DNA of 64,000 bases. Source: Roseiterribacter gracilis (GTDB lineage: Bacteria > Pseudomonadota > Alphaproteobacteria > BOG-932 > Roseiterribacteraceae). Numbering within the stretch: the first letter of the stretch is position 1; each line of letters opens with the position of its first letter. The translations under genes and the position numbers were made by a program. Positions 16,969 to 26,084 of the stretch are shown piece by piece. The notes under the pieces were generated by a model, which was not told the origin of the DNA, did no database searches, and worked only from the letters and a program-made list of their open reading frames with translations. Location of the stretch: assembly GCA_018332375.1 (NCBI GenBank), contig BOPV01000001.1:372001-436000 (forward strand), read 5' to 3'.

Positions 16969-17247
16969 ATGGACGCATTTACCGCGCTCGCCCATCCGTT
17001 GCGGCGGGAAGTCTTGGCGATGTTACGCAAAGGACCGCTCACCTCGGGCGAGATTGCCGACGCGTTCGACGTCGCCTGGCCGACCATGACCGGACATCTG
17101 ACCAAGCTGAAAGAGGCGGGGTTGGTCACGGCCGAACGGTCGGGAACCAACATTCTGTACCGGCTGAATGCGTCGATTCTGGAAGATACGGCGGCGATGT
17201 TGCTCGACCTCGTCGCAGGCAAAAAGTCGAAAGGCAGCAAGTCATGA
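16969..17247 (+). CDS. sdpR: ArsR-family autorepressor, SdpR-like
   Basis: 92-residue winged helix-turn-helix protein. ALAHPLRREVLAML opens the ArsR fold, TSGEIADAFDVAWPTMTGHLTKL is the recognition helix region and LVTAERSGTNILYRLN the wing. No metal-binding cysteines are seen. It overlaps the downstream sdpI-like gene by four bases (ATGA), the standard sdpRI arrangement. The perfect palindrome in its promoter is the probable operator. In Bacillus the pair responds to the SdpC toxin; here the inducing signal is unknown. Confidence 0.9.
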   Translation: MDAFTALAHPLRREVLAMLRKGPLTSGEIADAFDVAWPTMTGHLTKLKEAGLVTAERSGTNILYRLNASILEDTAAMLLDLVAGKKSKGSKS

Positions 17248-17951
17248 TCCGTCGTGGTTTGGTGGCGTCGTTCGCCTGTTTGATCGCGACATTGGCGATC
17301 TGGTTCTGGGCTGCGTCGCATGTCGATCCAACTGCAACCGTGCCGGTGCATTGGGGGCCGAACGGTCCCGATCGCTTCGGCAGTGGCGCCGAAGCCGTGC
17401 GCATTCTGGCCTTGTTTCCCGCCATCCTCGCCGGTGTCGCGCTGTTGATGGCGGTCGCACCACGCATCGAACCGTTCCGCCGCAATCTGCAGATGGGCGC
17501 GCGCCTCTATCTGATCAGTTGGATCGGTGTCGATCTGCTGATCGTCGCAACCACCTTCGTGATCGCGCGCCAGATGACCTTGCCAGTCGGCGACTATTCC
17601 GACCTTTGGGTGCGCGGCATCGTTGCGGGCAGCTTTCTGCTGATCGTCGCGACCGCCGACTCGATGCCGAAGACGCGCCGCAACTTCCTGCTTGGTGTGC
17701 GCACGCGCTGGACCTTGACCAGCGACCTGTCCTGGGAAAAGACGCAGCGCCTGGCGGGGCGGTTGCTGATGTTGGTCGGTCTGTGGGGTGTTGCAGCGGC
17801 GTTTCTGTTCGACCTCAAACACATGATCTGGATGATCACGGTGCCGCTGCTCGTGGTCGTCGTCATCTGCTGCGTCTATTCGTATTTCGTCTGGCGCGCA
17901 GACCCAATTCAGGGGCCCAACAAGACGCTGGGGGATATCGACCATGCGTAA
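17244..17951 (+). CDS. sdpI: SdpI-family integral membrane protein
   Basis: 235 residues with six hydrophobic segments. The N-terminal DUF1648-type region carries VPVHWGPNGPDRFG, a hallmark of the SdpI family, and the C-terminal half has TRRNFLLGVRTRWTLTSD, the conserved SdpI/YhfL region. In Bacillus SdpI gives immunity to SdpC and sequesters SdpR at the membrane; in proteobacteria the role is not settled. Coupled to sdpR upstream and overlapping the XRE regulator downstream by 8 bp, so all three are likely co-transcribed. Confidence 0.9.
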   Translation: MIRRGLVASFACLIATLAIWFWAASHVDPTATVPVHWGPNGPDRFGSGAEAVRILALFPAILAGVALLMAVAPRIEPFRRNLQMGARLYLISWIGVDLLIVATTFVIARQMTLPVGDYSDLWVRGIVAGSFLLIVATADSMPKTRRNFLLGVRTRWTLTSDLSWEKTQRLAGRLLMLVGLWGVAAAFLFDLKHMIWMITVPLLVVVVICCVYSYFVWRADPIQGPNKTLGDIDHA

Positions 17952-18228
17952 CGTGGCACATCGCGAGATCGATCCGGTGGCGGGTCGCACGACACTCGGC
18001 AGCGTGTTGTTCCGCCTGCGCGCACGTCGTCACTGGACGTTGCGTGAGATGAGCGAGAAGACCGGCATCCCGGTTTCGACTCTGTCCAAGGTCGAACGCG
18101 ACCGCGCGACCTTGACCTACGACAAGCTGCAACAGCTGAGCGCCGCGTTGGAGCTGCGTCTGGCGGACCTGTTCGGCGACACCGGCACGACACCGGCGCC
18201 GAAGCGGGATTACCTGTATCTGCGGTGA
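17944..18228 (+). CDS. XRE-family helix-turn-helix regulator
   Basis: 94-residue DNA-binding protein. The HTH core spans about residues 18-78: LGSVLFRLRARRHWTLREMS, the recognition helix VSTLSKVERDRATLTYDKL, then LEL-rich packing and LADLF. There is no cupin or other sensory domain. The last eight bases of sdpI overlap its start, suggesting coupling and a regulatory link to the SdpR/SdpI unit. Its target is unknown. Confidence 0.85.
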   Translation: MRNVAHREIDPVAGRTTLGSVLFRLRARRHWTLREMSEKTGIPVSTLSKVERDRATLTYDKLQQLSAALELRLADLFGDTGTTPAPKRDYLYLR

Positions 18229-18238
18229 CACGAGTCAC

Positions 18239-18442
18239 CAATCAGCAAACCGCCAAGACGCCAAGGACGCCAAGATTCGCCAAGAGGCACAGAAGGCGTA
18301 GTAAGCGCGTCCCACGATGAGAGGGTTTTATCGACGCGCAAAGCGCGTCAGGAAATCCAATCGCGGCTTGCGATGTTGTGGCGCCACAGGCTCGCTTTCT
18401 TGGCGAATCTTGGCGTCTTGGCGGTTTGCTGGCTTGTGATTG
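18239..18442. repeat. Dispersed element with terminal inverted repeats, copy 1
   Basis: Left arm 18239-18284 and right arm 18399-18442 are near-perfect inverted repeats built on CAAACCGCCAAGACGCCAAG; the left arm has an extra 9-bp unit. The core (18316-18364) has a GACGCGC-AAA-GCGCGTC hairpin. A second copy with the core flipped lies at 55224-55409. No coding capacity is seen. Confidence 0.8.
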
Positions 18443-18454
18443 CCGGCTAAAGCG

Positions 18455-19204
18455 CTAAGCGCGCTTCGCCATTTCGCGGATCGCGGTTTTGCCGATCCAG
18501 CGCGACGTCGCGTCCTCCGACGCGGCCAGGCGCTTTGCCATCGCAGTCGCTTCGCGCTTGCAGGTCGCGTTGCGGTTGCCGATGCCGCGCAGCGCCCACA
18601 ACACGCCCTTCTTGACGAAGTTGCGCTCGTCCTCGGCTTCGCGTGCGATCAGCTTCAACGCGTCCAGGAACGGCTTGTCCTTGCCCGCCTTGTCGTGCAG
18701 CGCGACGCTGGCCAGCAACGCAAAACCCGCGCGCTTGACCCATTCGTCACGCGCGCCGGTCCATTTCACGATTTTGTCCCAGGCATGCGGGGTCTGGTCC
18801 CACAGCTTGAAACACAGCGTGTCGACCACTGCCCAATTGTCGGACTCTTTGGCCCAGCGCTCCATCTGTACCGGCGTCACGCGCGACGGGTTGGCGACGA
18901 AGGCGGCGAGCATGCGCGCCTCGTAACAGCCCGTGTTCCACAGCGCTTCAGCCAGCGTGTGGTTGGTGCCGATCAGCTTGGCCACGGCCTGGACGTCTTT
19001 CATCCCGACACCCAGCACCTTGTCTTGGGTGACGATGCCGTAACGCGCCAGGCTTTCGCGGCCCTTCGCGGTTCCGTGCCGTTCCAGCGCGGCCATCGCC
19101 GCTTTGAGGTCGAGCAGGGTGCCCGGCTTCGGGGCTGGCTTGTTCGGCGGAAGGGTCGGGCTCTTCTTTGCGGCGCGCTTCGCCGCTGCTTTTTTGGCTG
19201 CCAT
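18455..19204 (-). CDS. DNA alkylation repair enzyme, AlkD-like HEAT-repeat family
   Basis: 249 residues. A basic Ala/Lys-rich leader (AAKKAAAKRAAKKS, residues 1-15) precedes an all-helical array of HEAT-like repeats. KDVQAVAKLIGTNH, LWNTGCYEARMLAAFV, DNWAVVDTLCFKLW and RDEWVKRAGFALLASVALH match the DNA alkylation repair (PF08713) pattern, including the DxW-type region that lines the lesion site. It would excise N3/N7-alkylated purines or merely bind DNA. The ATG at 19204, with AAGG eight bases ahead, is preferred over a GTG nine bases upstream. Confidence 0.88.
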   Translation of the reverse strand: MAAKKAAAKRAAKKSPTLPPNKPAPKPGTLLDLKAAMAALERHGTAKGRESLARYGIVTQDKVLGVGMKDVQAVAKLIGTNHTLAEALWNTGCYEARMLAAFVANPSRVTPVQMERWAKESDNWAVVDTLCFKLWDQTPHAWDKIVKWTGARDEWVKRAGFALLASVALHDKAGKDKPFLDALKLIAREAEDERNFVKKGVLWALRGIGNRNATCKREATAMAKRLAASEDATSRWIGKTAIREMAKRA

Positions 19205-19333
19205 GGGCGCCACCTTGGGTCACCAAGCGGGCCCAAGCAACGGTTCCGTCCTGTGGTTTCCGGAACTCGCATGGAACCGTCGCCGGTCGCAGGCTTTCTG
19301 GTGCGTACGTCTTCGCCCCAAGGACAAGCCTCC

Positions 19334-20644
19334 GTGCGTCAGCTTCTGTTCATCATGGTCTATCTGACGCTGCTGCCGTGCATCTTCGTCTCGCCCTTCG
19401 TCGGGATTGTCGTCTACAAGTGGCTCGAATACATGCCGCCGTCGGTCGTGTATTACGCCAACGCGCTGCCCAACCAGTATTCGCTGTTCGTGGCGCTGAT
19501 CACGATCGGCGTCTGGGCCTTCACCGAAAAGAAGATCGTGCCGCGCCCGGTCTGGCTGCTGGCGATCTTTCTCTGCTTCGTTTTATGGACGCAGCTCACC
19601 ACAGCGCTGGCGGTGTTCCCGACCGACGCAGCGGTGAAGTGGGAACGCACCAACAAAGTCTTTCTGATCTCATTGCTGACCGCGGCGATGCTGACGACGC
19701 GCGTGCGCATCGAGTCGCTGTTATGGACGATGGCGCTGGCGATCGGATATTTCGCGCTCAGCGGCGCGGCCAAAACCATCCTCAGCGGCGGCGGCGGCAC
19801 CACCGTCGTCGGTGCCTACGACACGTTCATGAGCGATCGCGTCGCCTTTGCCTTCTATCTCTGCGCGCTGATTCCGCTGCTCTGGTATCTGGGCAAACAC
19901 GACACGCTGCTGGCGCGCTTCAAATGGCGCAACTACGTGATCAAAGGCCTGATCGTCGCGGTGATCATTTCGGTCATCGGCACCCATGCGCGCACTGGCA
20001 TCGTGGCCGGCCTGTGCACCTTCGCGATGTTCGTCTGGCATTCGAACCGCAAGATGATCACCGCGATCGGCGGCATCGTCATGTTGGCCTTGGCGCTGAC
20101 ATTTGCACCGGCCGAATATTTCCAGCGCGCCGATTCGATCGAGAACTACCAGGGCGACGAAAGCGCCGTGTCGCGCGTCGAGTCGTGGGCCTGGGCCTAC
20201 AACTACGCCAAGGAACATCCGATCACGGGCGGCGGCTACAAAGTCTTCCAGCTCAACAAGCGCGGCAATTACTGGCTCGAAGCGCATAACAGCTTCTTCG
20301 AAGTGCTGGCCGAACACGGCTTCGTCGGCCTGTTCCTGTTCGTGGCGCTGCTCGCCGGTATCTGGGTCAATTGCGGCTGGGTCATCAAACGATGCCGCGA
20401 ACATCCCGACTTGGCATGGGCAGCCGATCTTGGTCGCGCGCTGCGTATCGCGCTGGTTGCCTACGCGTCAGGCGGCTTCTTCGGCTCGTGCGCGACGTTC
20501 AATCTGCCCTACGACATTCTGGCTCTGTCGATCGGATTGCGCGGCATCGCCATGCGCCAGCTCGTCAACCAAGTCGCGACGGTGCAGGGGCCGGTCGACG
20601 TGCCGCGCAAAGCACCGCTTTGGCCGACGGCTGCAAAAGCCTAG
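19334..20644 (+). CDS. Putative O-glycosylation ligase, exosortase A system-associated
   Basis: 436-residue polytopic membrane protein of the O-antigen ligase (Wzy/WaaL-like) fold with about ten helices. The start from GTG, reading (M)RQLLFIMVYLTLLP, and the early VYKWLEYMPP motif match the XrtA-associated ligase family (TIGR03097-like). The large periplasmic loop (about 270-330) has SRVESWAWAYNYAKEHPITG and EAHNSFFEVLAEHG, the HN motif of O-antigen ligases. Expected to join polymerised glycan to an acceptor on the periplasmic side. Followed after 3 bp by the SGNH hydrolase, so an operon is likely. Confidence 0.88.
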   Translation: MRQLLFIMVYLTLLPCIFVSPFVGIVVYKWLEYMPPSVVYYANALPNQYSLFVALITIGVWAFTEKKIVPRPVWLLAIFLCFVLWTQLTTALAVFPTDAAVKWERTNKVFLISLLTAAMLTTRVRIESLLWTMALAIGYFALSGAAKTILSGGGGTTVVGAYDTFMSDRVAFAFYLCALIPLLWYLGKHDTLLARFKWRNYVIKGLIVAVIISVIGTHARTGIVAGLCTFAMFVWHSNRKMITAIGGIVMLALALTFAPAEYFQRADSIENYQGDESAVSRVESWAWAYNYAKEHPITGGGYKVFQLNKRGNYWLEAHNSFFEVLAEHGFVGLFLFVALLAGIWVNCGWVIKRCREHPDLAWAADLGRALRIALVAYASGGFFGSCATFNLPYDILALSIGLRGIAMRQLVNQVATVQGPVDVPRKAPLWPTAAKA

Positions 20645-20647
20645 GCG

Positions 20648-21370
20648 ATGCTGTTCGACACCGATCCAATCGGACGACGCGTGGCGCTTGCGGCCGGTGT
20701 CGGCGTCGCAGCCACGATCGCGGGCGCGCTCGCGCGTCCTGACATTGTCGGTCGCGCCAGCGAGCGCCTCGGTCTCTATCAACCCGACCGGTCCGAAACC
20801 TGGCGCGACACGCTGGCGGTGCAGCTGCGTGTCGATGCGCAAGCGGGGCCGGGCAGGGCGGTGTTTTTTGGCGACAGTCACGTTGCCGGACTCGACGTCG
20901 CGTCGGTCACGACCGGCGCGCTCAATTTCGGCATTGGCGGCGACACGGTGCGCAGCCTTGCCTTCCGGTTGCGCTTTTACGAAACCGCCAAGACCGCGCG
21001 CGCTGCGGTGATCGCGGTCGGCTTGAACGAGCTGGCCGGTGCGTCACCCGAACGCGCCGCCGACATGTTCGACGACGTGCTGAAAGCGATCGCGGCACCG
21101 CAAATCTGCGTCTGCTCGGTCTTTCCGGTCGATCTCACGATGCCGTCGGTGATTGCGAAATTCGGCCGCGACATGAATCACCGCATCGCCGACTTCAACG
21201 AACGGATCGCGGCGCGCACCGCCGCCCATAAGGCGATCTTCTTGCAGTCGCTGCCGCAAGCGGGCGGCTTGCCCGAGATCTGGCATGGCGGCGACGGCGT
21301 TCATCTCAACGCGACCGGTTACAAAATCTGGGCGTCGCGCCTGCGCGACTGTCCGGTGCTGCAGGCATAG
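20648..21370 (+). CDS. SGNH/GDSL-family hydrolase
   Basis: 240 residues. The N-terminal hydrophobic stretch VALAAGVGVAATIAGALA is probably a signal anchor. The four SGNH blocks are present: Ser77 in FFGDSHVAG, Gly in FGIGGDT, Asn127 in AVGLNELAG, and Asp216/His219 in GGDGVHLN. Such enzymes remove or transfer acetyl or other acyl groups on glycans. The position between an O-glycan ligase and an acyltransferase 3 gene (2-3 bp gaps) points to glycan O-acetylation or de-acetylation. Confidence 0.9.
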   Translation: MLFDTDPIGRRVALAAGVGVAATIAGALARPDIVGRASERLGLYQPDRSETWRDTLAVQLRVDAQAGPGRAVFFGDSHVAGLDVASVTTGALNFGIGGDTVRSLAFRLRFYETAKTARAAVIAVGLNELAGASPERAADMFDDVLKAIAAPQICVCSVFPVDLTMPSVIAKFGRDMNHRIADFNERIAARTAAHKAIFLQSLPQAGGLPEIWHGGDGVHLNATGYKIWASRLRDCPVLQA

Positions 21371-21372
21371 GC

Positions 21373-22419
21373 ATGAGCGAGAAGAAACGCTTCCTCGAAC
21401 TCGATGTGTTCCGCGGCATCGCGGCGCTGTGGGTTGCGATGTTTCATTTCACCTTGCGTTTCGACCAGGCGTTTCTCGATCAGCCGATTCCGTTGAAGCC
21501 GTTCCTCGACGGCACCTACGGCGTGCAGCTGTTTTTCATGATCTCGGGCTTCGTAATTCTGATGACGTTGCAGCGCAGCCGCTCGGCCGTCGACTTTGCG
21601 GTGCATCGTTTCGCGCGCCTCTATCCGGCCTATTGGCTGTCGCTGGCGCTCGCCTGTTTGCTGATCACCTTGGCGCCGCTGCCCAACCAGGTTCTGACGC
21701 CGGTACAGGTCGCGGCCAATGCAACGATGGTGCAGCGGTTTCTGTTCATCGGCGACATTGACGGCGTCTATTGGAGTCTGGCGGTCGAGCTGGCGTTTTA
21801 CGCGCTGATGATCGGCGTGTTTTTGTGCCGCGCCGTGCATCGCATTCTGTTCGTGTGCTGCGCGTGGCTGGTCGTGGTCGCGCTGTGGCGCGCAAGCGCC
21901 GCGATGGGCGTCTATCTGCCCGGCCGCGTCGGCGAGTTGCTGATCGTGCAATACGCCCAGTTCTTCGTCTGCGGCATCGTGTTTTTCGACGCCTGGTCGC
22001 GCGACGATTGGAAGCCAATCCATACGCTGTTGCTGGTCGCGTCGGTGCTAACCCAGGCAAGCATCGTCGGCGTCTGGAAGACGATTCCGATGCTGCTCTT
22101 CTGCGCCATGTTCGCGCTGGCGATCACCGGACGGATGACCGCGATCCGCAAACCGTTCCTGATCTGGCTCGGCGTGATTTCGTACCCGTTCTATCTGACG
22201 CATCAGATGATCGGTTATCGCGTCATCCGGCTCGGCGACGATCTGGGCATGTCGCGGTTTCTCTTCGTCCCCGTCGCGATCGTCGCATCGCTGGCGGTCG
22301 CCGCCTTGATCAACAAGGCGGTGGAGAAACCCGCGCTGCGTGCGATCCGCGGCTGGTACGACCGGGGAGGCGTAAACCCGAAGCGAGAACTTGCAGTCGG
22401 TAAGGCCGCGAAAGTTTAG
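21373..22419 (+). CDS. Acyltransferase 3 family membrane protein
   Basis: 348 residues with about ten hydrophobic helices. FLELDVFRGIAALWVAMFHF is the N-terminal family signature (R-G-x-A, then His), GVQLFFMISGFVI the second motif, and FARLYPAYWLSLA the third. Such proteins transfer acyl groups from cytoplasmic donors to sugars across the inner membrane. Placed directly after the SGNH hydrolase, with which AT3 domains are often paired or fused. Ends before a 13-bp-stem palindrome that separates it from the convergent protease gene. Confidence 0.92.
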   Translation: MSEKKRFLELDVFRGIAALWVAMFHFTLRFDQAFLDQPIPLKPFLDGTYGVQLFFMISGFVILMTLQRSRSAVDFAVHRFARLYPAYWLSLALACLLITLAPLPNQVLTPVQVAANATMVQRFLFIGDIDGVYWSLAVELAFYALMIGVFLCRAVHRILFVCCAWLVVVALWRASAAMGVYLPGRVGELLIVQYAQFFVCGIVFFDAWSRDDWKPIHTLLLVASVLTQASIVGVWKTIPMLLFCAMFALAITGRMTAIRKPFLIWLGVISYPFYLTHQMIGYRVIRLGDDLGMSRFLFVPVAIVASLAVAALINKAVEKPALRAIRGWYDRGGVNPKRELAVGKAAKV

Positions 22420-22429
22420 CTTCTCACGT

Positions 22430-22460
22430 CGTCATGCCCGGGCTTGTCCCGGGCATGACG
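22430..22460. terminator. Bidirectional hairpin between convergent genes
   Basis: Perfect 13-bp stem, CGTCATGCCCGGG, with a CTTGT loop and its complement. It has no long T-run. It lies between the convergent acyltransferase and protease genes and could stop transcription from either side or be a dispersed palindromic repeat. Confidence 0.6.
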
Positions 22461-22469
22461 GTCGCGCGT

Positions 22470-25400
22470 TCAGCCCCACCAGTGCCCGGTCAAACCGCCC
22501 GGCGCGAAGTTCGACAGAGTCAGCAACTTCACCGCCGCACCAGCGCCGGCGGTGCCGTCGGCGTCGTACCAGATCTCGGTCGAGGTCGAATTCGCGATTG
22601 CCTTCAGCACGCCGCTCGCAATCGGATCGCTGCCGAGACCGGGCAGCAGGTGCAGGTCCAACTGATCGACGCCGGCCTGGAAGTCGGTGATCTTGGAGCC
22701 GACCGACCCAGCGCGCAGCACGAATTTGTCGGCACCGGCGCCGCCATTCATTTCCGCTGCACCGACGCCCGCGATCAACAAATCGTCGCCGGCGCCGCCG
22801 ACCATCTGCCCGCTGCCGCGCAGCGCCAGAATATTGTTCTGGTCGTTGCCGGTCGCGACGACATAGCCGGTGTAGTAGGTGACGACGTTCTCGACATTGC
22901 CCGGCGCGGCGTAGCTGACCGTGCTGAAGATTGTGTCGTTGCCGCTGCTGGCGCCTTCGGCGACGGTCGTCTTCGAGGTGCTGACAAAGTAATTGTCGTT
23001 GCCGCCGCCGCCTTGCAGCACGTCGGTGCCCGATCCGGTCAGGATCTCGTTGTTGGCACCGCCCACGATCGTCGCACCGCTGCCGGTGCCTTTCAGCGTG
23101 CCGCTCGGCAATGCGCTGGCAACCGTGATCGACACGGTCGCGGTGCCGGTCGCACCGGTCGCGTCTTTGGCCGAATAGACGAAACTGTCGCTGCCCGTGT
23201 AGCCAGCGTCCGCGAGATAGACGAGTTCGTTGTTGAGCCCGACAACGATCTGGCCATGCGCGGGGCCGGTTTCGATCGCGTTGAAGTGCAAACCGGCTGC
23301 GTCATTCGCCAACGGATAGATCGGCAGCGCCGCATCTTTCATCGCGAACACAGTGTCGGGTGTCAGCGTCAGCGTGGGCGTGCCGCCGCCATCGGGCGGT
23401 GTGGTCACGACCGGCGCGGCCACATTGATCGTCGCCAGCGCGCTGGCCGTGCCGCCATGACCATTGTCGATCACATAGGTGAAGCTGTCGGCGCCGCTCC
23501 ACGCCGCATCCGGCGTGTAGGTGACGGTCTTGTCGGCATTGATCACGACGCTGCCGTGCGTCGGACCGGTGACGATCGCCGACACAGTCAGGCTGTTGCC
23601 GACCGGATCGCTGTCATTGGCGAGCAGCGCCAAGGTGACTGGCGTCGCATTCTTGGTGCTGGCGGTGTCGTTGTTCGCAACCGGCGTCACTGCACCGACC
23701 TGCACCGTCACCGTCGCGGTCGAGCTGCCGCCCAGCCCGTCGACGATCGTGTAGGTGAAGCTGTCGGCGCCGACATAGCCCGCATTCGGACGATAGGTCA
23801 GCGTGTCGTCGGCGTTTTTGATGATGGTGCCGTGTGCCGCCGCGCTGGTGCTGCCGACATGCATCGTCGCGCCCGGCGTCGGCGTGTCGTTGGCGAGCGG
23901 CGCGAAGGTGACCGGTGCTTCTTGCGTCGTCGCAACGGCATCCGCCAGCGCGATTGGCGGCGTCGTCGGCTGCGGCACGTTGTAGACCGTGTCGCTGAAT
24001 TTCAGCGTCTCGACATGCGCCAAGGTCGCAGAAACGCCGTTGCCGCTGATCAGCACGCCGGTGCCGGCGGCCGTGATCGTGTAGTCGGCGAACTTGCCGG
24101 TGAAGACAGCCGTGTCGTTGCCGGCACCGCCGTCGATCACGTCGCCGCTGCCGCGCACCACGAACGTGTCGGCGCCGCTGCCGCCTTTGATCGTGTTGGC
24201 GCCGCGGCCCGCATCGATCCAGACGCCAACGTCGCTGGCGGTGATCGTGTCGTTGCCGTCGCCCGTGAAGAGCTGCGTCACGACCGTGCCCGCGGCAACG
24301 GTCAGCGGCTTGCCCGCAATGATCGCGCTGTTATGCGCGAGATCGAACGTCGCATTGCCCGACAAGGCGGCTGCGTTGACGACGGTCGCACCGCCCGTGT
24401 TGAGTAGCTGGCGGCTGGTCAGGCCCAAGGTCGCGAATTCGTCGGTGTAATAGACCGTCTTAGTGGCTGCCGCCGCGTCGCCGTCGAGGCGCAAGGTCCA
24501 GCTGTTCAGCGCGCCCGCGATATTGTTGCCGTGCGCGTCGGTGACGGTCAGCGTCCAATTTCCGTCGGCGCTTTCACCCCAAAACGTGTTGGCCGAAAAC
24601 TCGAAGCTCAACGTCGGCGGCGAGGTGACGCCGTTGGTGTTCGATCCCGTCACGCCGGGACGGTTCATCAAGGTCGCGACCGTACCTTTGGGCGAGGTCA
24701 GGGTGACGATCAAATCGCCCAGATCCATATGCGCCAAATTCAGATCGACCACGGCCTTTTCGACCGCGATGTGGCTGCTGTTGGCGACGGTGCTCTTGAC
24801 CGTGCCGTTGTCGGGAATCGTAAGAGCCGACGAAACCGTGATGCTCGAATGCGCCTGGTTCGACGACACTTGGCTCTGCGTCCAAGTCTCGGCGACACGC
24901 ACTGCTGCAGCGGCGTCGACGAGACCGAAGCCGTAATTGTTGCTGAAATGGCGTGCGCCGCCGTTCCAATCGGTGGCGCCGTTCCAGCGCCAGGTCGCCT
25001 GGGTCGGAACGTTCTGCCGTGCGGTCAGCGCCAGAATATCCTGCACGTCGCGCCAGCCGAGATTCGGATTGGCGTCGAGCATCAACGCAACCACGCCGCT
25101 CAGTTCGGGGGCGGCGAGCGAGGTGCCGCTGACGGTCGCGACGTTGCCGCTACCGTAGCCGCTGCTGCCCATCAGGTCGCTGGTGACGATGTTGGCACCC
25201 GGTGCCGCGATCAGGATCGATTCGCCGCGCGTCGAGCCGGACCACAGCGCACCAGACGAATCCGTTGCTGCGACCGAGATGATCGACGGTGCGTTCTGGA
25301 ACGAATGATAGTTGGTGTCGTCGCCGGCACCGGCATTGTTGCCGGCCGAGAAGACCAGGATCGTGCCGAGCCCGTTGCGGCCTTGGTTGGCGGCCTGTTC

Positions 25401-25889
25401 GACCGCCGCTTTGGCGGCGGCGAAGGAAAAGCCGAAGAAATTGTCCTGGAACTGGGTCGTGTAGCTCCAGCTATTGTTGGCGATGTCGGCGTTCAGCGCC
25501 GCAGCTTTGATCGCATTGGCGTACTGGGTCGGCGAACCCGCGCTGCCATACCCGATCTGGTACGACAGGATCGTCGCGTCATAGGCGACACCGACCGCGT
25601 CGGTGCCGTTTGCCGCTGCTGCAATCGTGCCGGCGACAAGGGTGCCGTGACTGTCCGACGAAGTTTTCGGACCTGCATCAGCGACATTGTCGCGATACGA
25701 ATAGCTGTGCGCAGCGTCGTAGTTCGGCGCCAGATCCGGGTGCGTATATTGCACGCCGTTATCGATGACGGCGACGCGGATACCTTTTCCGGTATAGCCG
25801 CGCGCCCACACCGGCTGCACGTTCAACGACCAGGCGCCTGCACCAAGCGCCCACTCCGAGCCAAAGCTCGGGTCATTCATCGCGACCAT
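22470..25889 (-). CDS. Secreted subtilisin-like protease with P-domain, Ig-like repeats and RTX C-terminus
   Basis: 1139 residues. An S8 peptidase domain covers about 15-345, with Asp43 (VAVIDNG), His81 (SHGTLVAG), the oxyanion Asn in SAGNNAG and Ser257 (SGTSLAAP). A kexin-like P-domain (about 350-480) includes LIVTLTSPKGT. A first RTX patch follows (GDGNDT, GGSGADTF, GGAGNDTAVF), then three cadherin/Big_9-type repeats (each with ANDT or ANDS and DSFTY or DSFVY), then RTX nonapeptides GGGGNDNYF, GGAGDDLLI and GGAGADKF. There is no Sec signal, so type I secretion by the C-terminus is expected; no T1SS genes are visible. Start ATG at 25889 has GAGG six bases ahead; an ATG two codons upstream is possible. 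Confidence 0.93.
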   Translation of the reverse strand: MVAMNDPSFGSEWALGAGAWSLNVQPVWARGYTGKGIRVAVIDNGVQYTHPDLAPNYDAAHSYSYRDNVADAGPKTSSDSHGTLVAGTIAAAANGTDAVGVAYDATILSYQIGYGSAGSPTQYANAIKAAALNADIANNSWSYTTQFQDNFFGFSFAAAKAAVEQAANQGRNGLGTILVFSAGNNAGAGDDTNYHSFQNAPSIISVAATDSSGALWSGSTRGESILIAAPGANIVTSDLMGSSGYGSGNVATVSGTSLAAPELSGVVALMLDANPNLGWRDVQDILALTARQNVPTQATWRWNGATDWNGGARHFSNNYGFGLVDAAAAVRVAETWTQSQVSSNQAHSSITVSSALTIPDNGTVKSTVANSSHIAVEKAVVDLNLAHMDLGDLIVTLTSPKGTVATLMNRPGVTGSNTNGVTSPPTLSFEFSANTFWGESADGNWTLTVTDAHGNNIAGALNSWTLRLDGDAAAATKTVYYTDEFATLGLTSRQLLNTGGATVVNAAALSGNATFDLAHNSAIIAGKPLTVAAGTVVTQLFTGDGNDTITASDVGVWIDAGRGANTIKGGSGADTFVVRGSGDVIDGGAGNDTAVFTGKFADYTITAAGTGVLISGNGVSATLAHVETLKFSDTVYNVPQPTTPPIALADAVATTQEAPVTFAPLANDTPTPGATMHVGSTSAAAHGTIIKNADDTLTYRPNAGYVGADSFTYTIVDGLGGSSTATVTVQVGAVTPVANNDTASTKNATPVTLALLANDSDPVGNSLTVSAIVTGPTHGSVVINADKTVTYTPDAAWSGADSFTYVIDNGHGGTASALATINVAAPVVTTPPDGGGTPTLTLTPDTVFAMKDAALPIYPLANDAAGLHFNAIETGPAHGQIVVGLNNELVYLADAGYTGSDSFVYSAKDATGATGTATVSITVASALPSGTLKGTGSGATIVGGANNEILTGSGTDVLQGGGGNDNYFVSTSKTTVAEGASSGNDTIFSTVSYAAPGNVENVVTYYTGYVVATGNDQNNILALRGSGQMVGGAGDDLLIAGVGAAEMNGGAGADKFVLRAGSVGSKITDFQAGVDQLDLHLLPGLGSDPIASGVLKAIANSTSTEIWYDADGTAGAGAAVKLLTLSNFAPGGLTGHWWG

Positions 25890-26084
25890 CAACATCCTCG
25901 TTCTGAGTAGGTCCTGAGCGCGAGCAACTGCCGGAGAGAGCGTCACCCGTCGTTGGGCGCGAAGCTGCGGGTTCCGCACTTAAGGGCTGGTGAACGGTGT
26001 TCGCAGAAAACGGCTTATGCCATTTGGCTTTTTGTGCAGTTTTCTTGTGTGGAACAAACCCGTTTCTGCAGCGTTACAGGCGCC

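Noticed and set aside
18239..18442. CRISPR-like array from the repeated GCCAAG(A/G)(C/T)-type units
   Set aside because: The units are directly adjacent 9-11-mers within inverted arms. There are no spacers of constant length and no cas genes.
22434..24407. Long open frame on the plus strand opposite the RTX protease (657 codons)
   Set aside because: It is the antisense shadow of the protease's repetitive, GC-rich coding sequence. Its product has repetitive low-complexity Arg/Asp composition, no motifs and no ribosome site.
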